This document shows positions 46,463 through 59,532 of a stretch of 64,000 nt of DNA, one piece after another. Position numbers and translations under genes: made by a program. This DNA is from Coniella vitis. Taxonomy: Eukaryota > Ascomycota > Sordariomycetes > Diaporthales > Schizoparmaceae. The stretch is from the NCBI GenBank assembly GCA_011317545.1, contig WUJK01000006.1, positions 558,001 through 622,000 on the forward strand. Reading direction: 5' to 3'. Every line of letters begins with the position of its first letter. The stretch's first letter is position 1. A model generated the notes under the pieces. That model was not told the DNA's origin. It was given only the letters and a program-made list of their open reading frames with translations, and did not search any database.

Positions 46463-47858
46463 CGACAGAGTGCCTCGCCTTGAAAACAGGCAAACCATGT
46501 CGTCGTTTGATATGCCTTCATTCATTAAGCAAGGTTATTGGCAAGATGAGATTTACAAATAATCATGCTAGATATGCTTCAAACACTGTGAAGACGCTTG
46601 AATATCATTCTGTTAATGTCTTGTTGTACGCGCCTTGGTACTCTTCCAGTGCAGCCTTAAATATGCGAGGAAATCCTATGAACATTGTCCAGCCGTACCA
46701 AACCGTGTGGTTGGTGTCGTATGCCTTCTATATTTTGCCGTTGGCGGGGGGTATCACTAGATTTTGACTTTTTGATTTATTTCTTATTTCTTTCTTTCAA
46801 AGAAAGGAAATGAAGCATACGTTGCAGCGCTGCAATCGATTACGAGGCGGTCCTTTTCCTATGAATTTCTAGAGGTCGTGTTTCGTCCCTTGCTTATGGG
46901 TATTGGATGCTGCTGTTGTTGCCGCCGTCGCCGTCGCCACCGCCGCTCCCTCCTTGTTCTGTTCGCCTTCATGTTCTTTTTTTTCCCTCTCTCTCTCTCT
47001 CTACACATGTATGATGGACGCTGATACTTGTGTATACCGTTGGACGATAGAGATTCGTAAAAGTTTTTCAAAGAACAAACAGGACTTTAGTGTTGTGTGA
47101 GAGAACCGAAAAGCGGAAGATGAGTTAGTGCTTGTTTCGAAATCTGAAAAATGCAGAAGCAGTTGATTGTGCTTGTAACATTCGAGAGGGATGATGCAGA
47201 AATGCGTGAGACAAAGAATTTCTAGGCGGCTCTGAAGAAACAGAATTTATTATTTTTTTTTTTTAAAAAAAGGGGTTTTTTTTTTTCTTTTGGGTATCTT
47301 TTCGTCCAATATACTTGTTGATGTAGAGCAGCCGGGAGTCGAAAGAAGTCTAGTGATCATTGTAGGACAAACAAAGACGAGCTTATTCATCCTAACCCAC
47401 AAGGAGGTGGAGTTTGGGTCGCTTTGGTTGTTGAAGACGAATTGAAAATAAAGAGGGGGGAAAATATCGTTCCATTATCTTCCTCTTGTCGTCTCTGTAA
47501 TGGTTCCTTTCTTCATCTCGCCGCCCCCAGGGAATGCACATCAAGGAACAGTCTTGTTGTGTTTGCCAGTACGGAAAAGAATTGATATTCGAGATGACAA
47601 TCTCGTCTGCACTCTTCGCAGATGATTCGTTGATACCGAGCAAACCCCGATCCATCATGCAGTCTTGTCTTTGAATAGCTTAGTATGTTGGAACCTCCTT
47701 TGACACATTTGACACACTCTGGTTGTCCGCTTTCTTTTTGCCGTTGAAATTCCTTTTTCTTTTTTCTTTTTTCCTGCGGAGCTCGCCACAACCCCTAACA
47801 AAGCCTCCACTCCTTGCGTTGCCATAACTGATGGAAGAGATCGAAGCTGTGGAATCTA
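46463..47858. other. Convergent intergenic spacer
   Basis: About 1.4 kb between the unknown + strand gene and THO2 (-). It contains a CT dinucleotide run near 46986-47001 and mixed T/A homopolymers at 47248-47296 (Tn-An-GGGG-Tn). No gene was recognised; 3' ends of both genes are expected here. Confidence 0.45.
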
Positions 47859-50800
47859 CTATCGTCTAGGCCTCTTTTCTCTGTCATTATGTGGCTGCAT
47901 CTCAGGTGGAACATCATTCCTTCTCTTTCTGGATCCCGACCCAGACGACATCGTTCGCGGGTCATCGCTGGCACGCGGGTGGTCTCGCCGATGATCATCA
48001 CCGCTACCGCCATGTCGCATAGAATTGCTAGGTCGAGCACCACCGCCGCTTCCATCCCGAAGGCCGGCATCTCTTGGGCCTCCACGCATGGATCCTCGGT
48101 TATTGTTGCTGCTGTTGCCACCACCGCCGTTGCCACCACCCCAACCTTCGCCAGGTCTGCTTCCGTCTACTCCACCGCCTCCTCTACCGCCATGTTCACC
48201 TCGATCCCCCCGGTGTCGCGAGTCTCTTCCAGGACCTTGCGGCTCTCGCGGAATGGGAGGAGGCATGGGCTCGCGGCCGCTGTTGTTGCCACCAGCAGCG
48301 TGATCACGCATTGACCGTCTGGGTTGGATAGGCTCGTAATTCGGGTCCGAATCCCGGTTCATATCCATGCCCGAAGGAGGGCCGCCACCACCGATCCGTC
48401 GGTCGTGCCGCTCGTGGCTTTCACTGGGACGAGGCTCACGCAACTCACGCGGGTCACGTTCTCCGCGAGGGCTACGATCTCGGCCACCACCGCCATGGCG
48501 ACTGGACCGTTCAGAGCGCTCACGATGATCCCGCCGTCCATTGTTGCGCTCGTGCTCAAGTCTGCTGCTGCCTAGATTGTCATTGTTGTTGTCGCTGTGT
48601 GAGCCGGCAGATCGTGCGGCCGGCTCTCGAGATGGTGCTGGTCCATCATTGTCGATAGCCCCGTGCAGCGGGAGATCTGGCATAACTCCGCGTCGCGTGG
48701 GATCTGCTCGTTCATGGACCGGAGTCGTGATAGGAGACGCGCCCGTCAGGATCTGGGCGTCAGAATCAGGCATGCTTGCTCTCTGCCTCCTATAGTCACT
48801 GTCTCGTCTGTTGGCTGTGAGACTGTTCTGTAGGTCCTGAAGCTGTCTTCTTGCGCTGCCCCGCTGCCGGTCGTGGCTGGCTGCCGGACCGGTCGGAGCA
48901 GAATAAGGAGCGTTGTGCTCTGCGATGGGGTTGTTTGGCATGCTGCCTTGTCCGTGCCGTAGGCCTTGTGGAGCTTGTAGGCCTGATGATCCAGACGGAC
49001 CTGACGGCGCTTGTATCCGATCATTTGTATGGATGGGAGGCGGCATGTTGTGCCGAGAGCGGGACGATGAAGATCCTTGAGGTGGAGGTGGCGGTAGAGG
49101 CGCAGAGGCAAAGATATGGTTCATTCGATCTGGGTGGACCGGCACCTGATTAGGATTTGGCTCGAACGGCTTGCCCCGGTCGAGATGTGGATTCGAGTTT
49201 GGCATGTGCATGGCGTTGCTCCCAGTTGCCTGTGCTGCATCGCCTTGAGTCGGGACTCTGCGCGATCTTGGCCCAGTCGGGGGTTGGCGATCGGGTGATG
49301 GTACTCGAGGCGCGTCTGGCGGAAGCATCCGTCCGTCGGATCGAGGCGCCGAGGGCGTCGGCGGTACGCGGTTAGAGCTTCTAGCACCACGACCACGAGG
49401 CCCTTGTGGCGTCGTATCCACGACCGAGACCATAGACGGAATCGGGTTGAGTCTTCCATAATTGGGATCTTGCTGAACTGGTCGGCTTCTTTCCGAGTCG
49501 TGAGAGCGTGAGCTTTGTCCAGCGTGAGATGCGTCGCGGACCCGATCACTTGATGCGCGACTTTGATCTCGGTGTGCCTCACTGTCCCTAGCAAGAGGCT
49601 GTGCTGGCTCTTGAACAGCACCGCTTCTCCGACCATGTCGCTCTTCTCGAGCTTCCCTGCCCGGTCTATCCTCTCTCTTAGGAGATGAAGTGCGGGATGA
49701 GACGCGATCGCGACCGCCGTCTCTTGGAGACCGCGTTGAGGAAGAACCTTGAGAATTCTGAGCAAATGGTGGGCGTTGTTGGCTGGCTGCCATATTGGCA
49801 CGCTCGTCTGCTTGTATCAAAGCTGCTCTCTGGGGATTCATCGGCATTTCTGATGGCGGTTCTTGCGGCTGGCTTGGCACAGCATTCTGCTCCCTCGAGC
49901 TGCCCCTATTATCACGACTCTGGCCACGGTTGGATCGAGCATCTCGGTCGCTAGGGGGCTCGCTTCGACGCGGCACAGCATCAGGCCGGTTCTGCCGATC
50001 ACGCTCAGAGGGACGTCCGGGCTCGCGAGGAGCATTTTCGTTGCCTCGGCGTCCAGACTCGTGTTGGTCACGCTTGTCTCCACGGGGCGCCTCCTGTGGT
50101 CGGGAGTCTCTTGGTTCTCGCCCTTCCCAGGCAGTTTCTCTGGGGTCGCGATGGCGTTCTCTCGGGTCGCGAGATTCCCTTGGATCACGGGCTGGCTGCT
50201 TAGGGTCCCGGTTGTCTCTCGACGGAAGTTCACGACGCTGTTCAGGAGCACCATGCTGTGAAAGGTACCGCCCAGGAATGGGCACATTAGGCCGATTCGG
50301 CAGGCCGTGGGGCATTCTTTCCGATCCAGATGATCGACCATTGTCAGTACGTCCATTAGCCATGGGAGGAGGGGGAGGTAAAGTAGGAGCTGGTTTTGGT
50401 GTCGAGTGTCGGCTTCCTTGCACAGAATGTTTATCTGCGCTGTCCAACTCCTTCGAATCCTGTACAACAGCTCTATTTGATGGATTGCCGATGTCGGCTT
50501 GGTCTCTTTGAGCATATGTTGGTTTGGAGTCTTTGCTATCTTTGACCTCACCGTCTTCGACTTCCAGCGGTTGGGTGGACGTAGTGGCGCTGTCTTTGTG
50601 TCAGTGGTTCTGTTTGTTCTGGAATTGGTTAAGACACTGACTTGGTGGTTTGCTGCAGCTTGAGTTCGGCTGCTGTTGCTCGTGTGGTGTTGTTTGCCGC
50701 GGTTGTCGTGTCGACATCCTTGGGACCGTCTTGCGGCGTCACAGACTGCGGCACCACGTTAGCCGCCACGATTGCGATCTTGGAATTGTTGCGAGTGCTC

Positions 50801-53800
50801 ACCATATTGGGCCGGAATGCTTGCACGGCTACCCATTTCGAGTCTTGTCGCTTGAGCATGGCATATACTGTTTGCGCGGCCACTGAAAGATCCACACGGT
50901 GCTCTTCATCCGAAAAGCCCCTTGAACCTTCTTCACGCGTCTTGATCTCATCGAGCACCTTGAGCAGTTGGGAGCCCATGAAATTAACAGCAGGGAAGAA
51001 ATCTGCAACCCACTTGAGGATCGTAAGGGCGTTTCTGATGTGCATCCATTCCTTTGTTCCTTGCAAGCAGGCCTTGAGGGCGATGTTGAAGTTCTTATGC
51101 CACTCGTAGTGGGCATCTTTGAAAAAAGGGTGTTCGACGAAGGCTGTCGGGGTGCCATCCTCGTCGAAATTCGTGGCAAAGCCTAGGTACTTGCGCTTCG
51201 TTCCAAAAGCCTCCTTTTCGTAGACGGCTTTGTCAGCATGCCACTTTGCCAGATCCTCAAGTATACATCTGAGGAAGCGTCCCCAGTGCTCTGCTTCGCG
51301 AACCGTTGAAGAGAAGATGACGGCACGGAGGCGGTTGGCATTGAAGAGCTGTTCGTACAGCGTAAAGAGTTTGAAGTTCGGCGTTTGATTCTCATGCAGA
51401 AACTTGATTAACCGGAAACAGTATTCTGTGTCTGAAGCGGACATGAGCAGTCGTGGTATCAGGCAGTATTCCAAGAGGGCATCCGCAATGACCGCTGCAT
51501 CTGTAAGAGAAGCGGAAAACCAGAATTTGGCTTGCCTGGCTAGTCGGAACTTGGTTTTTTGATAGCGTGCGATATGATTGCCCAGCTCTTCTCTGATGGA
51601 TTGCGCAAGTGACTGCAGCGCCTTTTTCTTGTCTTCCTTTTTGTTCATGCCCTGACGCGTCATATCAGAGCGATCTTTCATGACCTCGTTGGCTTCCTTG
51701 TGTAGTCGATCATTCTCGGCTTCATAACTTGCTTGAGGGACATGCAAGTCACCAAGTGACAGCGACCAGAAGGTGACATAGAATTCAGGACTGAGATTTT
51801 GCCAGGTTGCCGAGGGCAGGGAGTCTTGGATGCTGTCGACAATGGGCTGTAGTACATCCGCGATAGGATCAAGCTTTCGCATATCAGATGCCGAAGGTGC
51901 GCTTGTATCCGCAGCAAGCTCAGCAGCAGGCTTCTCATCAAGAGCCATTTTATCTTCCCCCTCATCTTTGACGGGGTTGGATTCGTCAAGAGCCTCAGTC
52001 CTCGTTCCGTTCATCGCCACGTCGCCATCGTTATCAGCGGCCTGTGGTGTTGACTGTATCGTCAACCGACCGTCTTTGGCGGGCGACACCACAGGAGCCT
52101 TGGTGCTTGCCATACGATACGCCAGGCTCGCCCTTCCAATCATGAACGCCAGGTTGACATCTAGACCATACGTTGTCATGAGCTCCACGATACCTGGAAT
52201 GAGTTGGTCAAAGTCATCCGGCGCCATGTTACTTCGGAGAAGGTCGAGATATTGCACCAACGCTTGTTGAACCTCATCCATGATTGTAGCAAGATACTTG
52301 ACATGAGCATCATCTCGGTACAATGCAGATTGGCGATATTGCGCCAGGTTGATCAACAGTCTCCCAGCCAGCTTCGTGTCAATCAAAGACTGCATGAGCC
52401 GCTTCGCGCCGTTGACGTATTCGAAACGCCGGTCTCCAAGCTTGATGAGCGTCTGCCGGCGCAAGATTTCGCCACCTGTCATGGCTTGCAATTGAGCGTC
52501 CGTGAAATCAACGTCAGACACCACGCCAGCCATACTGAGGATGAGTTCCCGGAGAATCACCAAATCGGTGGAATTCCCATTCAACAGCTGGCTGTTGACG
52601 TACTGGAGGACGGGAGCCGGGGTCATGTTTTGGTATCGCTTGAACACGCGGCCAGAGAACTTGGACAAGGCCTGAAGCCATTTGCTTGTAAGCAGGACGG
52701 ACGCTTCTTGTGTCCGACTTCGAGACTTGCCACCTAAGGCACTCATCAAGGACCAGGTCAAGACATCGTAACCCAAGTCCGTAAAGTATCTTGCGCATTC
52801 AACAAAGGCTTGGATTAGATTCGGATAGGCCTCAATCTGGTCAAAGGCAGTCTTGAACACGATACCGGGTGAAGAGTAGGCGGTCTTTGCAAGCTTCTTG
52901 GCCATGGCAGTGAGATTCGTAAGGGACAGACGCTTGAGAACACTGTTCGTCTCAGATCTTGTTCGAGAGAAAGCCGCCCTGATCGCAGCATTGCGCGAAG
53001 TTCTGCCCAGGAACCACTCTGAATAGATGGCGTATCTGGTGGTGATGGGGTAAAGCTTGAGTAAATCCCAGACGGCGTGGACAACGGACGAGTTGGCTTC
53101 TGTTAGACTCAGGGCTGGGACCAACAATCGGGTGAGGATGTCCTGCCAGCGGCTCATGTTTTGAGGCGACTGGTCTTGAGCAAGACTCATGGCACCTATG
53201 CTGGCTAGCTTGGTAAGCAGGGTTGCATCCCTGCCGATATTAACTCCGGACAAGTTCATGAGCGTATCGCAAAGCGTGAACACATCATCGACCGTCTGGC
53301 AGATAGGCACATTGTCGGCCCACTCATCCCAATAGAATCTGTACGGTGTGTTGTTGCTCTCGCCGTCGGGGTGAGGCCATCGGAACGGCCGTCTCTGCTG
53401 GGTTTGTCCAAGTCTAACAGAGCCCTTGGCTACGCCCGTTTGGTCCGCATCGGGAAGACGTTTCGAAGGAATGTCAAGATGGGCCAGAGAACCACCCGGG
53501 CCGACCCTAGACTCTTCAAAGACTTTCTGTACAGAGTGGGACAGTAAGCGGTTGATAAGCTTGTATAGGTCGGGGTGAGCTTCAGGGAGCCAAGGATACC
53601 GAGTTAACACGTAGACAGCCTCGGGTATGGCGCCCATGGTAAGAAGCTCGGTCAGTAATTGCACCTTTTGAGGCGGATATTTTGTTTCCTTTTCCTTGTC
53701 CGTATCGTCTTGGATATTCGCAGCTTTGGCTTGGTGTAGGGGCTTTCCGGGCTGCTGGCCAAGGGCACTGGGAGAGTCGTCAGTCAAAACAGACATCGTC

Positions 53801-55374
53801 AATGCATTGTTGCCTCTGCCTGTCTTTTTGCGCTCCTCCTCCTCAAGCACCTTTTCTCTCTCTCTACGATGAGCCTCCATCGCAGAGTCGTCGGCTGATA
53901 GATGTGGCCACAGATCCGCGAGAGATATGAAGCCAATCTTGATCAGCAACGCCGTCATGTAGAACAGGTTCGCTGGGATGACGTCGACTTCCTTATCCCT
54001 GACATCGTCAGATTCGTAGAATCGCAGCTTGAAGCCCAACAGCTGTGCTGCAACTCTGTTTCCCTGCGGAGGGAGGGTATTCGTCGTGATGATCCACTGT
54101 GATTCTGGATCCAAGCGGGAAATGTCATCGGAAAATTGGTCGCCCAGCCCAGAGACATTCTTAATGCGCTGCAGCTCAGGGCCCTGGATTTGTCTACCTC
54201 CGAGTTCAAAGTAAGCTTTCAGATGAGCTTCCCGAGCCCGATCCCAGAATTGTAAATCCCGTTGTAGGCGTTGGTCTGTGATTATGTGCTCGTCCTCCTC
54301 GCTTGTCTGCCAATGAGCTGACTCTGGTAATGCCCATTTTGGCAAACCACCGCAGAATAATGAAGTCTTAGTATAGCTGCGCGGCCACCATGAACTGATG
54401 CGCAAGAACTTGACGAAAAATCTGTTCTGCTTGATGAGCACGGAGGCAAAAACGTCTAGGAGCACATCGAGAACACGCCCAACATCCAGGTCAAAGGTAC
54501 CAATAAGGCCCTTGACCCTCTCAAAGGCAGCCTGGACTGCCTCTGAGCTTGGGGCTTGGTTATTGCAGGTTGTAAAAAGCTCTGTGGCAAGTTTCGCGTA
54601 TCCCTCTGTCTCTTCACGTAACAGGTTGTAATTTGCTTGCTTGTACAGAATATTCGTTGCTTGACGGATGCCCATCTTGGTGAAGGTCTCGCGAATAAGG
54701 CCCAGCTGCTCCAACACCGGCGGCTCGAGAACGCGGCGCATGAGGGCGGGGTCTATGTTTGTTGCGATCATGAATTCACGGAGAATTGCGCCAGATATGT
54801 TGGTTTCCACGTCAAGAAAGACGGAAACAGTGTCGAGGAATAAAGTGTGCGTGTCAAAGATGCTCGTGCTGGTATCTGGATCACGGGGCCCCAGAATCTC
54901 CTTCGTGACTTCGCCGGCTTCAGAGGCCTTCAAACGGAAGTCTAGGCTTGACTTGAGAAGTTCCTGAAATATGGTGGACAGCTCCTGCATGTCCTCATCG
55001 TCACGCGACTGTACGCCATAGTCGACCAGCTCTTGGCGACCGCCCTGCGCCCACTTGCCGAGCCGCGTATCGGTCACAATGTCGTAGTGGTATCCTGACT
55101 GCACAGGCAAAGGAGAGTTCATCAACGGTACTGGAGCGGCAGTCGCGGGGTGGGAAGCAACGCTCGACGGTCGAGGGATAGATGGTGAGTTGAGAGGCGA
55201 GCCTGCATTGGCAGCGGCCGAAGGACCAGAATCGCGGCGGTCGGTGCGCCTCGATGCTCTGACGCCACTTGCAGTTCGTCCTCTATCATTATGAGCCAAG
55301 TTTGTGTCATTGGGTCGGTGAGGGGAAGGCCGGGGGGCTGCCGAGTCGGTGGTCCTCTTGCGCTTGGGAGGCAT
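47859..55374 (-). CDS. THO2: THO complex subunit 2 (THOC2/Tho2)
   Basis: Two exons, 50642-55374 and 47859-50589, join in phase (52-nt intron, GTCAGT...GACAG) to 2487 aa, the size usual in filamentous fungi. The start is MPPKRKRTTD. An extended all-helical body covers the THOC2 N-terminal and Tho2 core regions (for example CLIPRLLMSASDTEYCFRL, HENQTPNFKLFTLYEQLFN). The second exon encodes an 860-residue, Arg/Asp/Ser/Gly/Pro-rich disordered tail (repeated RDPRE-like runs and RGG-like elements) ending KRPRR. THO binds nascent transcripts, limits R-loops and, with Sub2 and Yra1 in TREX, couples transcription to mRNA export. In yeast the Tho2 C-terminal region binds nucleic acid, and the tail here is compatible with that. 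The complementary strand shows long shadow frames caused by this codon bias. Confidence 0.9.
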
Positions 55375-56347
55375 GGTCGAGGGCGGATCTAAGACGGCAG
55401 TGTCATCAGGACGGATGATTCAGAGCGAACGCGCCGGAGTGTCAATCGAGTATCGCTGCAAGGAGGTTGGGAACGCGGATTATCCCATGAGTATGAGGAC
55501 GGCAAGTCCGTTGTGGTGCGATGGCGAAATAAAGAGGTTCGGGAAAGGTCACGTCGTGGCTATTGTTGGCGTTGACGCGATTTTGGCGGGCCGCTAGAAG
55601 ATGCGAGTGGTCGAAGGCACAAAGGCGCAAACAACCGTGGCCGTCCAGCGTGATGGGCAAGCAAGAAAGCAGAGTCTCTGTGCCGTCTTGTATGAGGAGC
55701 AGAGACAAAGACGGCCGTCGTAGCTCGGATGCAAGAAGTCGTGCACCCAGAAGTTGGGGTTTGCCGGTTGCTGCAACGAGGTTCGCAGGCTGCAGGTCCT
55801 GCTACTGCTGAGATGACCAAGAATTGCGAGAGGACGTTAGAAGGTCGGCTGCAACTCACTGGCCGTTGCCGCTGCCGCTGCCGCAAAAAGGTGGCCCCTG
55901 CACCACAGCGCGGCCCCACTCATGCTACTGGCAAAGCTTTGCTGAGTCATTGCACCCCAGCCTAGATAGTGATATGTGTACAATGTACACGAAAAGAAGC
56001 CCCAGTGACCTGCGCTGCTATTGTACCTATAGCCTCAGCCATTGTACTTGGTCAGTCTCGGATACCTTGACCCAGGCTATCCCCAACTGGAAATGACGTC
56101 TCCGGCATCGCGGTTTAGAACGGAAAAACAGAATATCATGTTAGTGTGAGAGCGCAATTGCGTGGCTGTCTGGATACGACCACGACTCTATTCACGCAGA
56201 TAAAACTGATATCACGACCACAACCCCTTTGCTCCCTTAGCATTTGTCACATTCCACACTCCTCTTTCGCTTTCTTCCACCTGTTGATTGAGTGCACGTC
56301 TTCCCTCCCGTCATCGACTGAGACGCAGCATCCGAACAGCAGCCATC
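55375..56347. promoter_or_regulatory. Divergent promoter region, THO2 / MET2
   Basis: 973 bp between divergent starts. It contains a GTACAATGTAC variant at 55978-55988 of the recurrent palindrome. The 150 bp before the MET2 ATG are C/T-rich. No gene was recognised. Confidence 0.45.
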
Positions 56348-57993
56348 ATGACAAGCCCAAACGGCACCGCCAGTAAGCGATATGGTGAGTGCCAACTCTA
56401 CCCAGCTGAACCTCCTTTGAATCGCACGTTTGTCGAGCAGTGACTGAATACGTCCAAGAAAGAATCCAATCACAAGCTGAGAACCCATTCGCAAGCTTAA
56501 TTCCCAACCAGGAGATTGCAATCATCCCATCCTTCACCCTTGAGTCTGGAGTCGTGCTGCACAATGTGCCGGTTGCATACACCACAAAGGGCACCCTGTC
56601 GCCCGAGGGGGACAACGCCATGGTCATCTGTCACGCGCTGACGGGCAGTGCCGACGTGGGCGATTGGTGGGGGCCTCTATTGGGCAACGATGGGCGAGCT
56701 TTTGACGTGACGCGCTTCTTTGTCGTCTGCATGAACAGCCTGGGCAGCCCCTACGGCACTGCGAGTCCTGTGACAGCCAAAGATGGCGACAGCAACAAGG
56801 AACGATATGGCCCTGAGTTCCCTCTCACCACGATACGTGATGATGTTCGGTGGGTTGATTTGCTCCTTGTACCACGCCCTGTGTTGGCGACTAGCTCTTG
56901 ACACTCATTGAACTGACTTTGGGGTTTCGTTAGCCTCCACAAATTGATTTTGGATGATCTGGGTGTCAAGCAAGTGGCTGCTGTCATTGGCGGTTCCATG
57001 GGTGGCATGCTGGTGCTTGAATGGGCCTACTTTGGCAAGGATTATGTTCGTTGCATTGTACCCATTGCCACATCCAGCAGGCACAGTGCCTGGTGCATCA
57101 GCTGGGGCGAGGCACAAAGACAGAGCATCTACGCTGATCCAAAGTACGATGATGGCTACTACACATTTGACGACCCGCCAGTTACAGGGCTCGGCGCAGC
57201 CAGAATGTCTGCCCTCTTGACCTACCGCAGCCGCAACTCGTTCGAGTCTCGCTTTGGTCGCAACATTCCAGACCCTTCACGACGCCAGACGATCCTCGAA
57301 ACCGCCCGGCCAAGCACCCCGTCAGAGGCGCATTTCAATATCCACAACGATGGACACAAGATCAACCGCCCAGCAAATTCGCGAAGAACAAGCCAGCCGC
57401 AACAGACTACTGAGGCTACCGTGAGACAAGGGGCGGACAACGCTGCTGCTGCTGCCGAGCAGGCTGCTGCTGACCCACAATTCCACGGACCCAAATCCAC
57501 GAGTCTCACGGGAGGCGAGACCATGCCCAGTTCGACATATTTCTCAGCACAATCGTACCTGAGGTACCAAGGCAGCAAGTTTGTCAAGCGATTCGACAGC
57601 AACTGTTACATTGCCATCACTCGAAAGCTGGACACCCACGACGTGTCACGCGACCGTGCGGCTAATGTTGCTGAGGCCTTGGCCATGATTGAGCAGCCAG
57701 CTCTCGTTCTCGGCATTGAGAGCGACGGACTCTTCACTTTTGCCGAACAGCAAGAGATTGCTGAGCACATCAAGAATGCCAAGCTCGGCAAGATTGACAG
57801 CCCTGAAGGCCATGACGCCTTCTTACTCCAGTTTGAGCAGGTCAACAAGTACATACTTGAATTTCTGCATGAGGTGCTTCCCGATATTATGCAAAAGGGC
57901 GGCCGGCCACCAGCAATCGAGAGCTCTGTGGGCGAACTGACCAAGACCAGCGTGTTTGGCGAGGCAGAGGTGGAAGATATCACTGCTTGGTAA
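56348..57993 (+). CDS. MET2: Homoserine O-acetyltransferase (Met2)
   Basis: Three exons, 56348-56384, 56441-56849 and 56934-57993, give 501 aa. Introns have GTGAGT and GTGGGT donors and end AGCAG and TTAG. The alpha/beta-hydrolase fold is clear: oxyanion/lid region ICHALTGSADVGDWWGPL, LGSPYGTASP, the nucleophile elbow IGGSMGGM (S170), the acid in GIESDGLF (D413) and the catalytic His in PEGHDAFLL (H442). The enzyme transfers acetyl from acetyl-CoA to L-homoserine, the committed step toward methionine by sulfhydrylation. A hydrophilic Gln/Ala-rich insert between the nucleophile and acid regions (about 315-370) resembles that of other fungal Met2 proteins. In fungi the pathway is usually repressed by methionine; no regulatory site was identified. 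Confidence 0.93.
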
Positions 57994-59532
57994 GAGGGAG
58001 GAAGTAATAACAAAGCATTTCAAGGTTTTGCCGTGATTGCCTCCATTTAATGTCCAAAAAGGGAGGGTCACGGGCAGCAAAAGAGACGGAGATTTGGATT
58101 ATGTTCAACTCGTGATTCAGCAAGCAAATTGTTTTCTTTTGTGGGTTTGGGACAGCGTTCTACATGTGGATATGGGTCGAGCATTTGGCGTTCAACTCGC
58201 CGGTTTGAGAGAGGTTGGGTCTTGCTTTTCTACAAAACACAATGTATTCATGGTTTGCGATGGGTACCAATTTTCTTTTTCCAAATGCTCTGTACGCTGT
58301 CGAACATTGACCAACAATATGGGACAACCGCCGCACGTGGGCTACATCAGCTACAAGGGGTTAAGGGGCCCGGTACACACTCTGGCACTGTTCTTCATTT
58401 GGCCTACGCGAACCAGCTTCACCCACTCATATTGCTTGCTTGCATATGTGCAGCACATCCTGCAGGATGTGCCATGCCATCAGGCCGAACCAACGCCCTA
58501 GAGTTTGTCTGGTCTCGGCCACTGGCATTACAGAGCCTACTTCTCATCTCCTTGCGACAATCACACCAATAGCTCGGCCCTTGCCCTGCATTCGGCAGGT
58601 GTGCCGTTTCGAACGGCGCTGAGAAACTTCGCGCTGACTGGCGGTGGCTTGTTGCAACGCTGAACCTTCAGCCTTGTGGGGTGAGAACTTCATGCCCCCT
58701 TGAGAAATGCCAACGGCACTAGACCACTGACATGGCGCAGTCAAGGGACACCGAGGTCTGTTGGACCTTATGATAGTGTACCTTTCCACGGATAGGCTAT
58801 TTGATTCGTGGACCAAACTATTAGAATTGCTTTGACGGCCCACCACCGCGTTCCGAAGCGGGTGCCCGTACCCTCGTTCTTACCCTCCCACTCATTTCAA
58901 GTTCTCGTCCATGATTCTCTCTTCCTTTAGTCGTTTGAAGTCAAGGTTAGTCTGTGAATCATCTTTCGTCTTTACTGCATGCCGACTAGTCTGTAATCCA
59001 GTCCCATCAGCTCCATCGCCTTCGTCACATCAAGGTCAGAGGCCGGTCAACAAGCCTACGTACGTTAAGGTTGGACAAGGCACGCTACCTCTCAATTGCA
59101 GGTCAGCCGTTGCTCGCCCTTGATCGATGCATGTTTATACATAGTATAGCGCAACGACAAGGTGGAGTCGCAATAGAGCCTCACGTGGCTCGAAATACGC
59201 AAGGATACAGCAGCGCCTTTGGTCTTGGCAGCCTTGATCAACTTCAACGGCTGTTGATTCTTCATTCCTAGAGCCTTTTTTTTTTTTTCTTTTTTCTCAT
59301 CTTTCTTCTCTCCTTCCTTGCGCCCTTGCGACAATTCCGAGTCACCCTGTCTTTCAGGACAAATATTCTCTCTGGTTGAGATTCGAGGTATTGGCAAACA
59401 GTGCCAGAGCTCCTTGCCTAGGGATTCGATGAATGCACACTCCAAGCGATAGCATCATCCTCTGGTGGTTGATGAGTCTTCTCGTGGTCTCATCCGGCCT
59501 CGTATTCCTTCAGCATGACTTCAGTATACCGG
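57994..59532. other. Intergenic spacer between MET2 and the phosphate permease gene
   Basis: About 1.54 kb. A T-run lies at 59276-59289 and a TACATAGTA copy at 59138-59146. The right part is the promoter of the permease gene. No coding region or RNA was recognised. Confidence 0.4.

Noticed and set aside
49795..50551. Long Arg/Ser-rich open frames on the + strand opposite THO2
   Set aside because: They are shadows produced by the biased codons of the disordered THO2 tail.
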